Source: Thalassobius sp002708925 (lineage in GTDB: Bacteria; Pseudomonadota; Alphaproteobacteria; Rhodobacterales; Rhodobacteraceae). From it: a DNA stretch of 64,000 bases. The stretch is from assembly GCF_049803795.1 (NCBI RefSeq), contig NZ_JBNAGJ010000010.1, positions 1 to 64,000 on the forward strand, read 5' to 3'. Below the pieces are notes generated by a model. That model was not told the DNA's origin, made no database searches, and worked only from the letters and a program-made list of their open reading frames with translations. Shown piece after piece: positions 1 through 8,412 of the stretch. Within the stretch, counting starts at the first letter, position 1. The number at the start of each line of letters is the position of its first letter. A program made the position numbers and the translations under genes.

Positions 1-898
1 CGGTCAGCCCCTCTGGCTCTGTCAGGCCATTGGCGCGGCAGCAGGCGGTCAGGGTGTTGGCCAGAAGGCAGGCGATGGTCATTGGGCCGACGCCTCCGGG
101 TACCGGGGTGATCGCCCCGGCCACCGCCGCGCAGCTGGCGAAATCCACGTCGCCCACCAGCCGGGTTTTGCCCGCGCCCTTTTCCGGAGCCGGGATCCGA
201 TTGATGCCCACGTCAATCACCGTGGCGCCCGGTTTGATCCAGTCGCCCGGCACCATTTCGGGACGGCCCACCGCCGCCACCACGATGTCCGCGCCCCGCA
301 CCACACCGGGCAGATCGCGCGTGCGGCTATGGGCGATCGTCACCGTGCAGCTGTCGCCCAGCAGCAGCTGCGCCATCGGTTTGCCGACGATATTGCTGCG
401 CCCGATCACCACCGCGTTCAGCCCCGACAGGCTGCCATGATGCGCGCGCAGCATCATCAGGCAACCCAGCGGCGTGCAGGGCACCATCGCCTTTTGCCCG
501 GTGCCCAGCAGCCCCACATTCGAGATATGAAACCCGTCCACATCCTTGGCCGGGTCGATGGCGTTGATCACCAGATCCTCGTTCAGATGCGCCGGCAAGG
601 GCAGCTGCACCAGAATCCCGTGTACCTCAGAATCGGTGTTCAATTGGTTAATCAGCGCCAGAAGATCCGCCTCGGACGTGTCGGCGGGCAGTTTGTGCTC
701 ATAGGAATTCATGCCCACTTCGACGGTCATTTTCCCCTTCGAGCGCACATAAACCTGGCTGGCAGGATCCTCGCCCACCAGCACCACGGCCAGGCCCGGC
801 GTGATCGCGTTTTCCTCTTTCAGCCGCGCAACATGCTGCGCAACGCGCCCACGAACATCCAAGGCAAACGCCTTACCGTCGATGATAGTTGCGGTCAT
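1..898 (-). CDS. folD: Bifunctional methylenetetrahydrofolate dehydrogenase/cyclohydrolase FolD, 3' end cut by the window
   Basis: FolD oxidises 5,10-methylene-THF to methenyl-THF and hydrolyses this to 10-formyl-THF, in the cytosol. The frame runs 299 codons from an ATG at 898 with no stop before the window edge; the family is about 300 residues, so only the last few are missing. Visible motifs are the substrate-site stretch YVRSKGK near residue 50, VQLPLP near 98, KDVDGF near 118, the nucleotide-binding GRSNIVGKP near 166 and the C-terminal TPVPGGVGPMT signature. The gene starts 2 bases after the stop of the gamma-subunit gene and is probably the last member of that operon. That placement fits processing of the C1 unit released by the upstream THF-dependent tetrameric oxidase. 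Family assignment is firm; the pathway role is inferred from context. Confidence 0.95.
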   Translation of the reverse strand, partial: MTATIIDGKAFALDVRGRVAQHVARLKEENAITPGLAVVLVGEDPASQVYVRSKGKMTVEVGMNSYEHKLPADTSEADLLALINQLNTDSEVHGILVQLPLPAHLNEDLVINAIDPAKDVDGFHISNVGLLGTGQKAMVPCTPLGCLMMLRAHHGSLSGLNAVVIGRSNIVGKPMAQLLLGDSCTVTIAHSRTRDLPGVVRGADIVVAAVGRPEMVPGDWIKPGATVIDVGINRIPAPEKGAGKTRLVGDVDFASCAAVAGAITPVPGGVGPMTIACLLANTLTACCRANGLTEPEGLT

Positions 899-900
899 TT

Positions 901-1443
901 TCAATCCTCCAATCGGCGGGCGGCCACGGACAGGGCGTGCCACAGGGTTTCCGCCAGGCTGCGCATTCCGATCACGGCCAGCTGCGTGTCGCTGCGGCGG
1001 ATCAGAAAGACGGTCATATGTTCCAGCCCAGTGCGCACCGCGCGCCCCGGACCAAGTGTTTTGGGATCCAGATTCACCAGTTTTTGCAGCAATCCGGTCA
1101 ACCCTGCACCCGGCGCTGTGATCTCGAAACAGACGAACCCGTCGGTTTGTTCGGTCACCACGCAGTCCGGGGCCTGAGCCTGCAAAGCCGCGGCAAAATC
1201 GGTTTCGGCCCGGCCTGCGGCCTCGATCATCCATTGCGAGGGGCCGGTCCAGAAGGCACCATAGCCCCCGGCCGAAACCGCGCCGCCCACCGGGGGCAAA
1301 TCCAGACCCATGGGGGCCACGTCAGCCGCCCCCGCCAAAGAGGCCAGCGCAAGCCCCGTGTTTTCTGTCAGGCTCACCGAGCCAAAGCTGGCGACGCGCG
1401 CAGCAGGCCCACCCAGGGCCGTGATCGGAGTCAAATCAGTCAC
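901..1443 (-). CDS. mgdD: N-methylglutamate dehydrogenase / sarcosine oxidase-like gamma subunit
   Basis: This is the small gamma subunit of a heterotetrameric sarcosine-oxidase-family enzyme, about 180 residues. It belongs to the aminomethyltransferase-like SoxG family. The GTG at 1443 is preferred because it overlaps the end of the alpha-subunit gene by 8 bases, in the usual coupled arrangement; an upstream ATG at 1485 would extend it 14 codons into the alpha gene. The order beta-delta-alpha-gamma is complete at this locus. Because gmaS and mgsABC are close by, I favour the N-methylglutamate dehydrogenase name over true sarcosine oxidase, but sequence alone does not settle the substrate. 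Confidence 0.85.
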   Translation of the reverse strand: MTDLTPITALGGPAARVASFGSVSLTENTGLALASLAGAADVAPMGLDLPPVGGAVSAGGYGAFWTGPSQWMIEAAGRAETDFAAALQAQAPDCVVTEQTDGFVCFEITAPGAGLTGLLQKLVNLDPKTLGPGRAVRTGLEHMTVFLIRRSDTQLAVIGMRSLAETLWHALSVAARRLED

Positions 1444-4381
1444 GCAGACGGTCTCCTTCCGGGTCAATGAAATGGGCCGAGACAACCTGCACCTGCATCT
1501 CTTCGCCCTCCAGCGGGTTGGCGGCGACGATCACCTCGCCCTGCCGCGCCACGCCATTTTCCAGATAGCCAAGCGCGATATAGCTGGACTCGTGCGGGGA
1601 ATAGCAGGACGAGGTCACCCAGCCCTGATCGGTCTGCATGGTCTGCGCCGCGCCCTTGGTGAACAGATGCGCGCCGGCCATGATCTGGCGGTCCGGTTGC
1701 ACCGGCTTCAGCCCCACCAGACGGCGCGTATCCAGCGCCAGCCCCTCGCGGCGGGACATCACCGCGCCGATACTGTCCTTCTTGGCCGAGACCATCTTGC
1801 CCAGACCCAGCATCCCGGCCGTGGTCTGACCGTTCAGCTCGGCCCCTGCTGCGTGGCCCTTCTCGATGCGCAGAACGGCCAGGGCCTCGGTCCCGTAGGG
1901 GGTGACGCCCAGATCGTCTCCGGCCTGCATCAGACGCTCCATCAGGGCCTGACCATAGCGCGCAGGCACGGCGATTTCATAGGCCAGCTCGCCCGAGAAC
2001 GAGATCCGGAACAGCCGCGCCCGCAGCCCGCCGCAAATCGTCAGCTCGGTGCAGGACATGAAGGGAAACGCCGCGTTCGAGAGGTCCAGATCATCCACGA
2101 TCCGGGTCAGCAATTCGCGCGATTTCGGCCCCGCCACGGCGATCTGCGCCCAGGCATCCGTGGTCGAGATCATCTGCACATCCAGATCGGGCCAGAGACA
2201 TTGATGCGCGAATTCCATGTTGCGATAGACCAGCCCGGCATTCGCGGTGGTCGTGGTCACAACATAATGCCGATCGCCCAAACGCGCGCAGGTGCCATCG
2301 TCATAAAGATGCCCGTCCTCGCGCAGCATCAAGCCATAGCGGACCTTGCCCACCTTCAGCGTGCCCATCATGTTGGCGTAAATCCGGTTCAGGAATTCCC
2401 CCGCATCCGCGCCCTGCACGTCGATTTTGCCCAGGGTCGTCACATCGCACAGCCCCACACCCGAGCGGACGGCCAGAACCTCGCGATCGACGGACTGACG
2501 CCAGTGGGTCTCGCCCTGTTGCGGGAAATATTGCGCGCGCATCCACTGACCGACTTCGACGAATTCAGCGCCCCGCGCCTGCGCCCAATGATGGCTGGGC
2601 GTCAGCCGCCTGGGCCGGAAATGCGGGCCGGTATCGCCGCCGCCCAGCACCCCCAATGAGACCCCGGTATAAGGCGGGCGGAAAATCGTGGTGCCGGTTT
2701 CGGGGATGGTTTTGCCCGTCAGCTCGGCCATCACCGCCAGCGCCGAAATATTCGAGGTCTTGCCCTGATCGGTCGCCATCCCCAGCGTGGTCCAGCGTTT
2801 CAGATGCTCGACCGGGGTCATATTTTCCTTGTGCGCCAAGGCGATGTCCTTGACCGTCACATCGTTCTGGAAATCCACCCAAGCGCGTTTTTCCCCCGGC
2901 ACGTGCCAGATCGGCGCCTGAGAGTGCGGCGCATTCTCCGCCTCGGGCAGCGGGATTTGCGCGGCGCTCAGGTCCAGATCAGCCAACGCAACCAGCGCCG
3001 CCCGACTGCCAGAGGCCAGCGCATCCGCCACCCCGCCCTGCCCCGCAGCCGCCCCCGCCGGGATCAGCCCGGCAGGCCCGTTCGGACCGGGCACAAAGGC
3101 AAGCAGCCGCTCATCCCAGACCGGCCGCCCGCGGTGATGCGAGGCCAGATGCACATTCGGGTTCCACCCCCCCGCAACACCCAAAGCACCGGCGGAATGC
3201 CACTCGGACCGGCCGTCCTGAGTGATCTGGATCGCGCGCAGCCCGTGACGGCCCTTGCTGCCCGTCACCATCGCGCCCGAAAACAGCCGGTAATCGCCAA
3301 AACACGGCGCATCGGGGCGCGCGTCAATCACGCCCAGCACGCCCACGCCCTTGGCCATCAGGTCCAGCGCAGTGCGGTGGCCGTCGTCGCCATTGGTGAA
3401 AATCGCAATCGGATCGCCCCCCTGACGCACAGGTGCCACCGCCCAGCGATTGGCATAGGCGCGCATCGCCCCCGACAGCATGATGCCGGGGCGGTCATTG
3501 TCGGCAAAGGGAATGTGGCGCTCGGTCGCGCCGGCGGCCAGCACCGCCCGTTTCGAGGTAATCCGCCACAGCGTCTGACGCACCCGATTGCCCGGCTCGG
3601 GCAGATGATCCGAGACCCGCTCAACCGCGCCAAACACCCCGTGATCATAGACGCCAAACACGGTGGTTCTGGGCATCAGACGGACATTTGGCAGGCTGCG
3701 CAGCTCTTGAAGAACGGTTTCAATCCAATCGGTTGCGGGCAATCCATCCAGCAAATCGCTTTCGGCCAGCAGCCGCCCGCCAAAGCGGGAATCCTCATCG
3801 GCCAGGATCACCTCAGCCCCCGCGCGCGCCGCCGTCAGAGCAGCCACCAGACCCGCAGCCCCGCCGCCAATCACCAGCAGATCGCAATGCAGGAAACCTT
3901 TGTCATACTCATCCGGATCGGGCAACATCGACAGGCTGCCCAGCCCTGCCGCGCGCCGGATTGCGGGCTCATATAGTTTCTCCCAGAACGCCTTGGGCCA
4001 CATGAAAGTCTTGTAATAGAACCCAGCCGCGAAAAACGGCGCAAACAGGTCATTCACCGCCAGCAGATCGCGCTCAAGCGAGCCCATGTGGTTTTGCGAA
4101 CGGGCCACCAGACCATCGAACAGCTCGGTCACGGTGGCGCGGGTGTTGGGCTCTTGCCGGGTCCCGTCGCGCAGCTCGACCAGGGCGTTTGGCTCTTCTG
4201 AGCCGGCGGAAAACACGCCGCGCGGACGGTGGTATTTGAAACTACGCCCCACCATCTGCACCCCGTTCGCCAACAGGGCCGAGGCCAGCGTATCCCCAGC
4301 AAACCCTTGATATTGCTTACCGTTAAAGGTGAATTTCAGGGGCAAGGATCGGTCGATCAGACCTGCGGCCAGACGAGTCAT
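1436..4381 (-). CDS. mgdC: N-methylglutamate dehydrogenase / sarcosine oxidase-like alpha subunit
   Basis: This is the large alpha subunit, 981 residues, the normal length for SoxA-type proteins. The N-terminal 100 residues resemble the Fer2_4-like domain. A dinucleotide-binding segment (IGGGAAGL, about residues 171-178) marks the NAD-binding domain, with a second pyridine-disulfide-type region around HIPFADNDRPG. The C-terminal 380 residues form a GcvT-like THF-binding domain, with LGVLGGGDTGPHF at its entry and GYLENGV-type motifs near the end. In the family, alpha binds NAD and THF, and the flavins sit at the alpha/beta interface. THF accepts the methyl carbon as methylene-THF. The start overlaps the delta-subunit stop by 4 bases. 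The nearby gmaS-mgsABC genes make N-methylglutamate the likelier substrate. Confidence 0.9.
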   Translation of the reverse strand: MTRLAAGLIDRSLPLKFTFNGKQYQGFAGDTLASALLANGVQMVGRSFKYHRPRGVFSAGSEEPNALVELRDGTRQEPNTRATVTELFDGLVARSQNHMGSLERDLLAVNDLFAPFFAAGFYYKTFMWPKAFWEKLYEPAIRRAAGLGSLSMLPDPDEYDKGFLHCDLLVIGGGAAGLVAALTAARAGAEVILADEDSRFGGRLLAESDLLDGLPATDWIETVLQELRSLPNVRLMPRTTVFGVYDHGVFGAVERVSDHLPEPGNRVRQTLWRITSKRAVLAAGATERHIPFADNDRPGIMLSGAMRAYANRWAVAPVRQGGDPIAIFTNGDDGHRTALDLMAKGVGVLGVIDARPDAPCFGDYRLFSGAMVTGSKGRHGLRAIQITQDGRSEWHSAGALGVAGGWNPNVHLASHHRGRPVWDERLLAFVPGPNGPAGLIPAGAAAGQGGVADALASGSRAALVALADLDLSAAQIPLPEAENAPHSQAPIWHVPGEKRAWVDFQNDVTVKDIALAHKENMTPVEHLKRWTTLGMATDQGKTSNISALAVMAELTGKTIPETGTTIFRPPYTGVSLGVLGGGDTGPHFRPRRLTPSHHWAQARGAEFVEVGQWMRAQYFPQQGETHWRQSVDREVLAVRSGVGLCDVTTLGKIDVQGADAGEFLNRIYANMMGTLKVGKVRYGLMLREDGHLYDDGTCARLGDRHYVVTTTTANAGLVYRNMEFAHQCLWPDLDVQMISTTDAWAQIAVAGPKSRELLTRIVDDLDLSNAAFPFMSCTELTICGGLRARLFRISFSGELAYEIAVPARYGQALMERLMQAGDDLGVTPYGTEALAVLRIEKGHAAGAELNGQTTAGMLGLGKMVSAKKDSIGAVMSRREGLALDTRRLVGLKPVQPDRQIMAGAHLFTKGAAQTMQTDQGWVTSSCYSPHESSYIALGYLENGVARQGEVIVAANPLEGEEMQVQVVSAHFIDPEGDRLRD

Positions 4382-4659
4382 TGGCTGCCCTCCCGTTTCA
4401 TATCCCGCGCCAGTTCAGCGCCCAGAATCTCATGCGTAATCGTGTCACGCGTCACCACCAGCCAGGACCGATCCCCCTGTTCGTGGAACCACAGCTCGCG
4501 CAGCACGCCCGCCGGGTTATCGCGCAGGAACACATAGTCGCAAAAGGCCGCCTCGGCGTCCTCGGCTGCGGGATCGGGGCGCAGCATCAACGCGGCGTCG
4601 CCCAGATAGGTAAACTCTTGCGCATCGCGCGGGCCAAGCAGGGGATGAGGGATCAGCAT
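4378..4659 (-). CDS. mgdB: N-methylglutamate dehydrogenase / sarcosine oxidase-like delta subunit
   Basis: This 93-residue protein matches the SoxD delta-subunit family by size, by position between beta and alpha, and by the conserved GPRD...EFTYLG, YVFLRDNP and RDTITHEI segments. Classical SoxD carries a structural zinc held by three cysteines and a histidine, beginning with a CPxCGPRD motif. Here that start reads HPLLGPRD, and the later HGC-type motif reads HEQGDRSW. Only one Cys is present (in FCDYVF), so the zinc site appears lost or rebuilt. The stop overlaps the alpha start by 4 bases and the beta-subunit gene ends 8 bases upstream, so translation is probably coupled. Confidence 0.85.
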   Translation of the reverse strand: MLIPHPLLGPRDAQEFTYLGDAALMLRPDPAAEDAEAAFCDYVFLRDNPAGVLRELWFHEQGDRSWLVVTRDTITHEILGAELARDMKREGSQ

Positions 4660-4667
4660 CAGGTCAC

Positions 4668-5918
4668 CTAGTGCAGGTTGGGTTGGGCGCCAACGCCCTT
4701 TTCGTCAATGACATAGCCGCGATTGAAACGGTCAAAACCAAAGCCCGTCGCGGTGTCATGCGGCCGGTCCGTCGCCAGCAGATGCGCAAAGGCAAAACCC
4801 GCCGCCGGGGTCGCTTTGAACCCGCCATAATTCCAGGCTCCGTTGAAATAGAGCCCCTCGATTCCGGTGCGATCAATGATCGGCGAGCCATCCATGGACA
4901 TGTCCACCAGACCGCCCCAGGACCGCAGCAAACGCGCCCGCCCGATCATCGGCATCAGGGCCATTCCGCCCTCCAGCACGTCTTCGACCACGGGCAGATT
5001 TCCGCGTTGCGCGTAGGAATTGTAGCCCTCGATATCGCCGCCGAATACCAGCCCGCCCTTATCCGATTGGCTGACATAGAAATGCCCCGCGCCGAATGTG
5101 ATCACACCCGGAATTGTCAGTTTAAGCCCTTCGGAAACAAAGGCTTGCAACGCGTGGCTTTCGATTGGCAGGCGCATCCCGGCCATCTGCATCACCCGGC
5201 CCGAATTGCCCGCGACAGACACGCCGACCTTGGCCGCGCCAATGAACCCGCGCGAGGTGTCAACGCCCAGAACCTTGCCGTTTTCAACGCGAAATCCGGT
5301 GACCTCGCAATTTTGGATGATGTCCACGCCGCGCATGTCCGCGCCGCGCGCATAGCCCCAGGCCACCCCGTCATGGCGCGCCGTCCCGGCCCGCGCCTGC
5401 ATCAACCCTCCCTTGATCGGAAAGCGCGCGTTATCAAAGTTCACGAAAGGCATCATGTCGCGCAGTTCGGGCACCGACAGCATCCGCGCCCCCGCGCCCG
5501 ATAGCATCATCGCATTGCCGCGCCGCCGATAAGCATCGCGCTGCGCGTCCGAGTGGATCAGGTTCACGATCCCCCGCTGGCTGACCATCGAGTTGAAATT
5601 GGTGTCCTGCTCCAGATTTTCCCACAGTTTCATCGAGAATTCATAGAAGGGCTGATTGCCCGGCAGCAGATAGTTCGAGCGGATGATCGTCGTGTTCCGC
5701 CCCACATTCCCCGAGCCGATCCAGCCCTTTTCCAGCAGGGCCACATTGCGCGCGCCGAATTCCTTGGCCAGGTAATAGGCCGTCGCCAGCCCGTGCCCGC
5801 CGCCGCCAATAACGATGATGTCATAGGCCGGTTTGGGCGCCGGATCGCGCCACAGCGGCTGCCACCCCTTATGGCCGGTCAGCGCCTCTTTGACGACTTT
5901 GAACCCAGAAAATTTCAT
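4668..5918 (-). CDS. mgdA: N-methylglutamate dehydrogenase / sarcosine oxidase-like beta subunit
   Basis: This is the 416-residue FAD-dependent DAO-family beta subunit, where the N-methyl amino acid is oxidised. The FAD-binding GGGGHGLATAYYLA motif lies near residues 38-51. The RHDGVAWGYARGA segment near 182-194 contains the His-Asp pair which in this family carries the covalent FMN. The C-terminal WGG...DGSPIIDRT and NGAWNYGGFKATPA motifs are also present. An AGGAG ribosome-binding site stands 9 bases before the ATG at 5918. It is the first gene of the five-gene set mgdA-B-C-D-folD and is divergent from the GATase1-AraC regulator, with a 121-base AT-rich region between them. Confidence 0.9.
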   Translation of the reverse strand: MKFSGFKVVKEALTGHKGWQPLWRDPAPKPAYDIIVIGGGGHGLATAYYLAKEFGARNVALLEKGWIGSGNVGRNTTIIRSNYLLPGNQPFYEFSMKLWENLEQDTNFNSMVSQRGIVNLIHSDAQRDAYRRRGNAMMLSGAGARMLSVPELRDMMPFVNFDNARFPIKGGLMQARAGTARHDGVAWGYARGADMRGVDIIQNCEVTGFRVENGKVLGVDTSRGFIGAAKVGVSVAGNSGRVMQMAGMRLPIESHALQAFVSEGLKLTIPGVITFGAGHFYVSQSDKGGLVFGGDIEGYNSYAQRGNLPVVEDVLEGGMALMPMIGRARLLRSWGGLVDMSMDGSPIIDRTGIEGLYFNGAWNYGGFKATPAAGFAFAHLLATDRPHDTATGFGFDRFNRGYVIDEKGVGAQPNLH

Positions 5919-6039
5919 GCGCGTCGCTCCTGTGCGTACATGACTTTTCTACGCAGATCTTGCGGCAATTTCCTTTCTTTTTGGGTCATATAATTATATA
6001 TTCAGGACAAATTCTAATCAGCAAACGGGCCCCGGAAAA

Positions 6040-7008
6040 GTGAAAAGAATCGCCTTTCTTCTGGTGGACGGATTCGCGCTGCTTTCGACTGCCGCAGCGC
6101 TGGAGCCTTTGCGGGCTGCGAACCTGTTTTCATCTGAAAACAAACAAGAAAACCTATATGAGATCACGCTTTTGTCGATGTCTGACCCGCAGGCGCGTTC
6201 ATCAGTCGGAGGGCTGTTCGACACCCGGCCATTCCATGAGATTCAACCGGGTTTTGACCTGATTTTCCTGGTCGCGGGGGGGAAACCGGCCCAAGTGCGC
6301 GATGAAGCGTTGTTTACCTGGCTCAGACAGGCGGATCGGGTTGGGGCGGCCTTAGGCGGAATTTCGGGCGGAGCGGTCATTCTAGCCCGCGCCGGGCTGT
6401 TGCAACACCACCGTTTCACCGTCCACTGGCACCATTATGACGACTTTGGCAACCTACCCGGAGACTGGCTTCTGGAGCGCCGATTATTCGTGATTGACCG
6501 GGATCGCTATACCTGCGCGGGGGGCTCGGCGCCGCTGGACATGATGTATGCGATCATTGCGCGCGATCATGGCACCAGCTTTGCGCAGCGCATTTCAGAC
6601 TGGTTCATTCAAACCGAGATCCGCAGCCCGGACGCCCCGCAGCAAAGCTCGATTCAGGCGCGCTATGGCAGTTTGCCGCGCGCCGTCGCCTCGGCGCTGG
6701 AATTGATGGAAAGCCATATCGCCGACCCGCTGGATCAGGATCAGATCGCCCATCTTTCGGGCCTGTCCGTGCGGCAATTGCAGCGGCAGTTTCGCACCAG
6801 CCTGGGCGGCTCTATCATGGAGGAATATCGGCGTATCCGGTTGGAAACAGGGAAAAATATGGTCACCTCAACCCACCTGCCCCTGACCGAAATCGCTGAG
6901 ATGACGGGCTTTGCCAGCCAGGCGCATTTTTCCGACAGTTTCCGCAAGACCTATGGCCAGCCGCCATCCCGTTTGCGCAAAAAAGGGCCCGGAAAAACCG
7001 GACCCTAG
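6040..7008 (+). CDS. GATase1-like domain AraC-family transcriptional regulator (GlxA/GbdR type)
   Basis: This 322-residue protein has an N-terminal DJ-1/PfpI (class I amidotransferase-like) domain at about 1-190 and a C-terminal AraC helix-turn-helix pair at about 215-315 (SGLSVRQLQRQF; TEIAEMTGFASQAHFSDSFRKTYG). Regulators of this build include GbdR and CdhR, which control glycine betaine, dimethylglycine, sarcosine and carnitine use in pseudomonads. Here it lies between the divergent mgdABCD operon and the convergent mgsABC-gmaS operon, so control of methylated-amine catabolism is likely. It starts with GTG behind a GGAAAA-type site. Its last 30 bases also encode the terminator of the opposing gmaS operon. 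Confidence 0.88.
   Translation: MKRIAFLLVDGFALLSTAAALEPLRAANLFSSENKQENLYEITLLSMSDPQARSSVGGLFDTRPFHEIQPGFDLIFLVAGGKPAQVRDEALFTWLRQADRVGAALGGISGGAVILARAGLLQHHRFTVHWHHYDDFGNLPGDWLLERRLFVIDRDRYTCAGGSAPLDMMYAIIARDHGTSFAQRISDWFIQTEIRSPDAPQQSSIQARYGSLPRAVASALELMESHIADPLDQDQIAHLSGLSVRQLQRQFRTSLGGSIMEEYRRIRLETGKNMVTSTHLPLTEIAEMTGFASQAHFSDSFRKTYGQPPSRLRKKGPGKTGP
6979..7006 (-). terminator. Intrinsic terminator of the mgsABC-gmaS operon, inside the 3' end of the AraC-type gene
   Basis: Read on the minus strand, a 9-bp stem (AGGGTCCGG / CCGGGCCCT, one G-U pair) with a TTTTT loop is followed by six T. It lies 34 bases beyond the gmaS stop and wholly within the last codons of the convergent regulator gene. 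Confidence 0.8.
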
Positions 7009-7039
7009 GGGGGGGATCATTTCGCCATCGGGCAGCCGA

Positions 7040-8356
7040 TCAGATGTCCAGCGTGTTTTCCTTTTCCCACCGGGAAAAATGCGACACGAACGCGTTCCAT
7101 TCCTGGTGTTTCATCTTCACGAATGAGGCCGAAAAACTGTCGCCCAATTTGGCCTTCAGCTCGGCATCCGCATCATAGGCGCGGATTGCGTCCAGCATGT
7201 TCAGCGGCAGTTTCGGCGCGTCCTTGATGGTGTGGCCTTCGGCATACATGTCGATGTCATAGCGCGGGCCGGGATCGGCTTTGGACCCAATCCCAGACAA
7301 GCCCGCCGCGATGATCACGGCCTGCAACAGATAAGGGTTCACGGCACCATCGGGCAGGCGCAGCTCGAACCGGCCGGGGCCGGGCACGCGCACCATGTGG
7401 GTGCGGTTATTGCCGGTCCAGGTGACGGTGTTGGGCGCCCATGTCGCGCCCGACATGGTGCGCGGCGCGTTGATCCGCTTGTAGCTGTTGACGGTGGGGT
7501 TGGTGATCGCGGCCAGGGCCTCGGCGTGTTTCATGATGCCGCCCAGGAAATAACCGCCCTGATCGGACAGGCCGACCTCGCCGATCTGGCCGCCCGCGTC
7601 TCCGGCAAAGGCGTTGACCTTACCGTCCAGATCCCAGACCGAGATATGCGCGTGGCAGCCATTGCCCGTCAGCCCCTCGACGGGTTTGGGCATGAAGGTG
7701 GCGCGCAACCCGTGTTTTTCGGCCACCGATTTGACCATGAACTTGAAGAACGAGTGCCGATCTGCGGTGACCAGCGCGTCATCGAATTCCCAGTTCATTT
7801 CGAACTGGCCGTTCGCGTCCTCGTGGTCATTCTGATAGGGGCCCCAGCCCAGATCCAGCATGTAATCGCAGATTTCCGCAACCACATCATAGCGGCGCAT
7901 GACGGCCTGCTGATCGTAGCAGGGTTTTTCCGCCGTATCGAAGGGATCCGAGATTTTATCGCCCTCGGGGGTCAGCAAGAAGAACTCGGCCTCGATCCCG
8001 GTTTTGACGCGCAGACCGGCCTCGGCTGCCTCTTTGATCAGCTTTTTCAATACGTTACGCGGAGCTTGTTCAACCGGCGCGCCCTCCATCACGCAATCGG
8101 CGGGCACCCAGGCGACATCGGGTTTCCACGGCAGCTGAATCACCGCGTCCGGGTCCGGCACGGCCAGCATATCCGGATGCGCGGGGGTCATATCAAACCA
8201 GGTGGCGAAACCGGCAAAGCCCGCACCGTCTTCTTCCATATCTGCAATGGCGGTGGCGGGCACCAGTTTGGCCCGCTGTCCGCCGAACAGATCGGTGTAG
8301 GAAATCATGAAATATTTAACGCCATTGTCCTCGGCGAATTTGGCAAGTTTGCTCAT
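7040..8356 (-). CDS. gmaS: Gamma-glutamylmethylamide synthetase (GlnT-type glutamine synthetase)
   Basis: This 438-residue glutamine-synthetase-fold enzyme is of the short GlnT type. The expected reaction is glutamate + monomethylamine + ATP to gamma-glutamylmethylamide, the entry step of the N-methylglutamate pathway. Support comes from the catalytic-domain motifs: EAEFF near residue 122, NDHEDANGQFEMNW near 176, NGCHAHISVW near 233, and RVPGPGRFELRLPDGAVNPYL near 323-343. It also has the adjacent mgsCBA genes on the same strand. GlnT proteins can be annotated as type III glutamine synthetase, and sequence alone cannot separate ammonia from methylamine use; the context favours methylamine. 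It is separated from mgsC by a 56-base gap that holds a strong hairpin. Confidence 0.88.
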   Translation of the reverse strand: MSKLAKFAEDNGVKYFMISYTDLFGGQRAKLVPATAIADMEEDGAGFAGFATWFDMTPAHPDMLAVPDPDAVIQLPWKPDVAWVPADCVMEGAPVEQAPRNVLKKLIKEAAEAGLRVKTGIEAEFFLLTPEGDKISDPFDTAEKPCYDQQAVMRRYDVVAEICDYMLDLGWGPYQNDHEDANGQFEMNWEFDDALVTADRHSFFKFMVKSVAEKHGLRATFMPKPVEGLTGNGCHAHISVWDLDGKVNAFAGDAGGQIGEVGLSDQGGYFLGGIMKHAEALAAITNPTVNSYKRINAPRTMSGATWAPNTVTWTGNNRTHMVRVPGPGRFELRLPDGAVNPYLLQAVIIAAGLSGIGSKADPGPRYDIDMYAEGHTIKDAPKLPLNMLDAIRAYDADAELKAKLGDSFSASFVKMKHQEWNAFVSHFSRWEKENTLDI

Positions 8357-8382
8357 TTGTCTACCCTATTCCCTGTGGGTTG

Positions 8383-8403
8383 CGGGGGGCCTGTGGCCCC
8401 CCG
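8383..8403 (-). promoter_or_regulatory. Intercistronic hairpin between mgsC and gmaS
   Basis: A perfect 9-bp stem of C/G pairs with a TGT loop (CGGGGGGCC / GGCCCCCCG) fills the mgsC-gmaS gap. No T run follows on either strand. It is more likely an mRNA-stability or processing element than a terminator. Confidence 0.6.
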
Positions 8404-8412
8404 GATTGGCGT

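Noticed and set aside
1436..5918. True sarcosine oxidase (soxBDAG)
   Set aside because: Not excluded, but gmaS and mgsABC next to it make N-methylglutamate dehydrogenase the better name.
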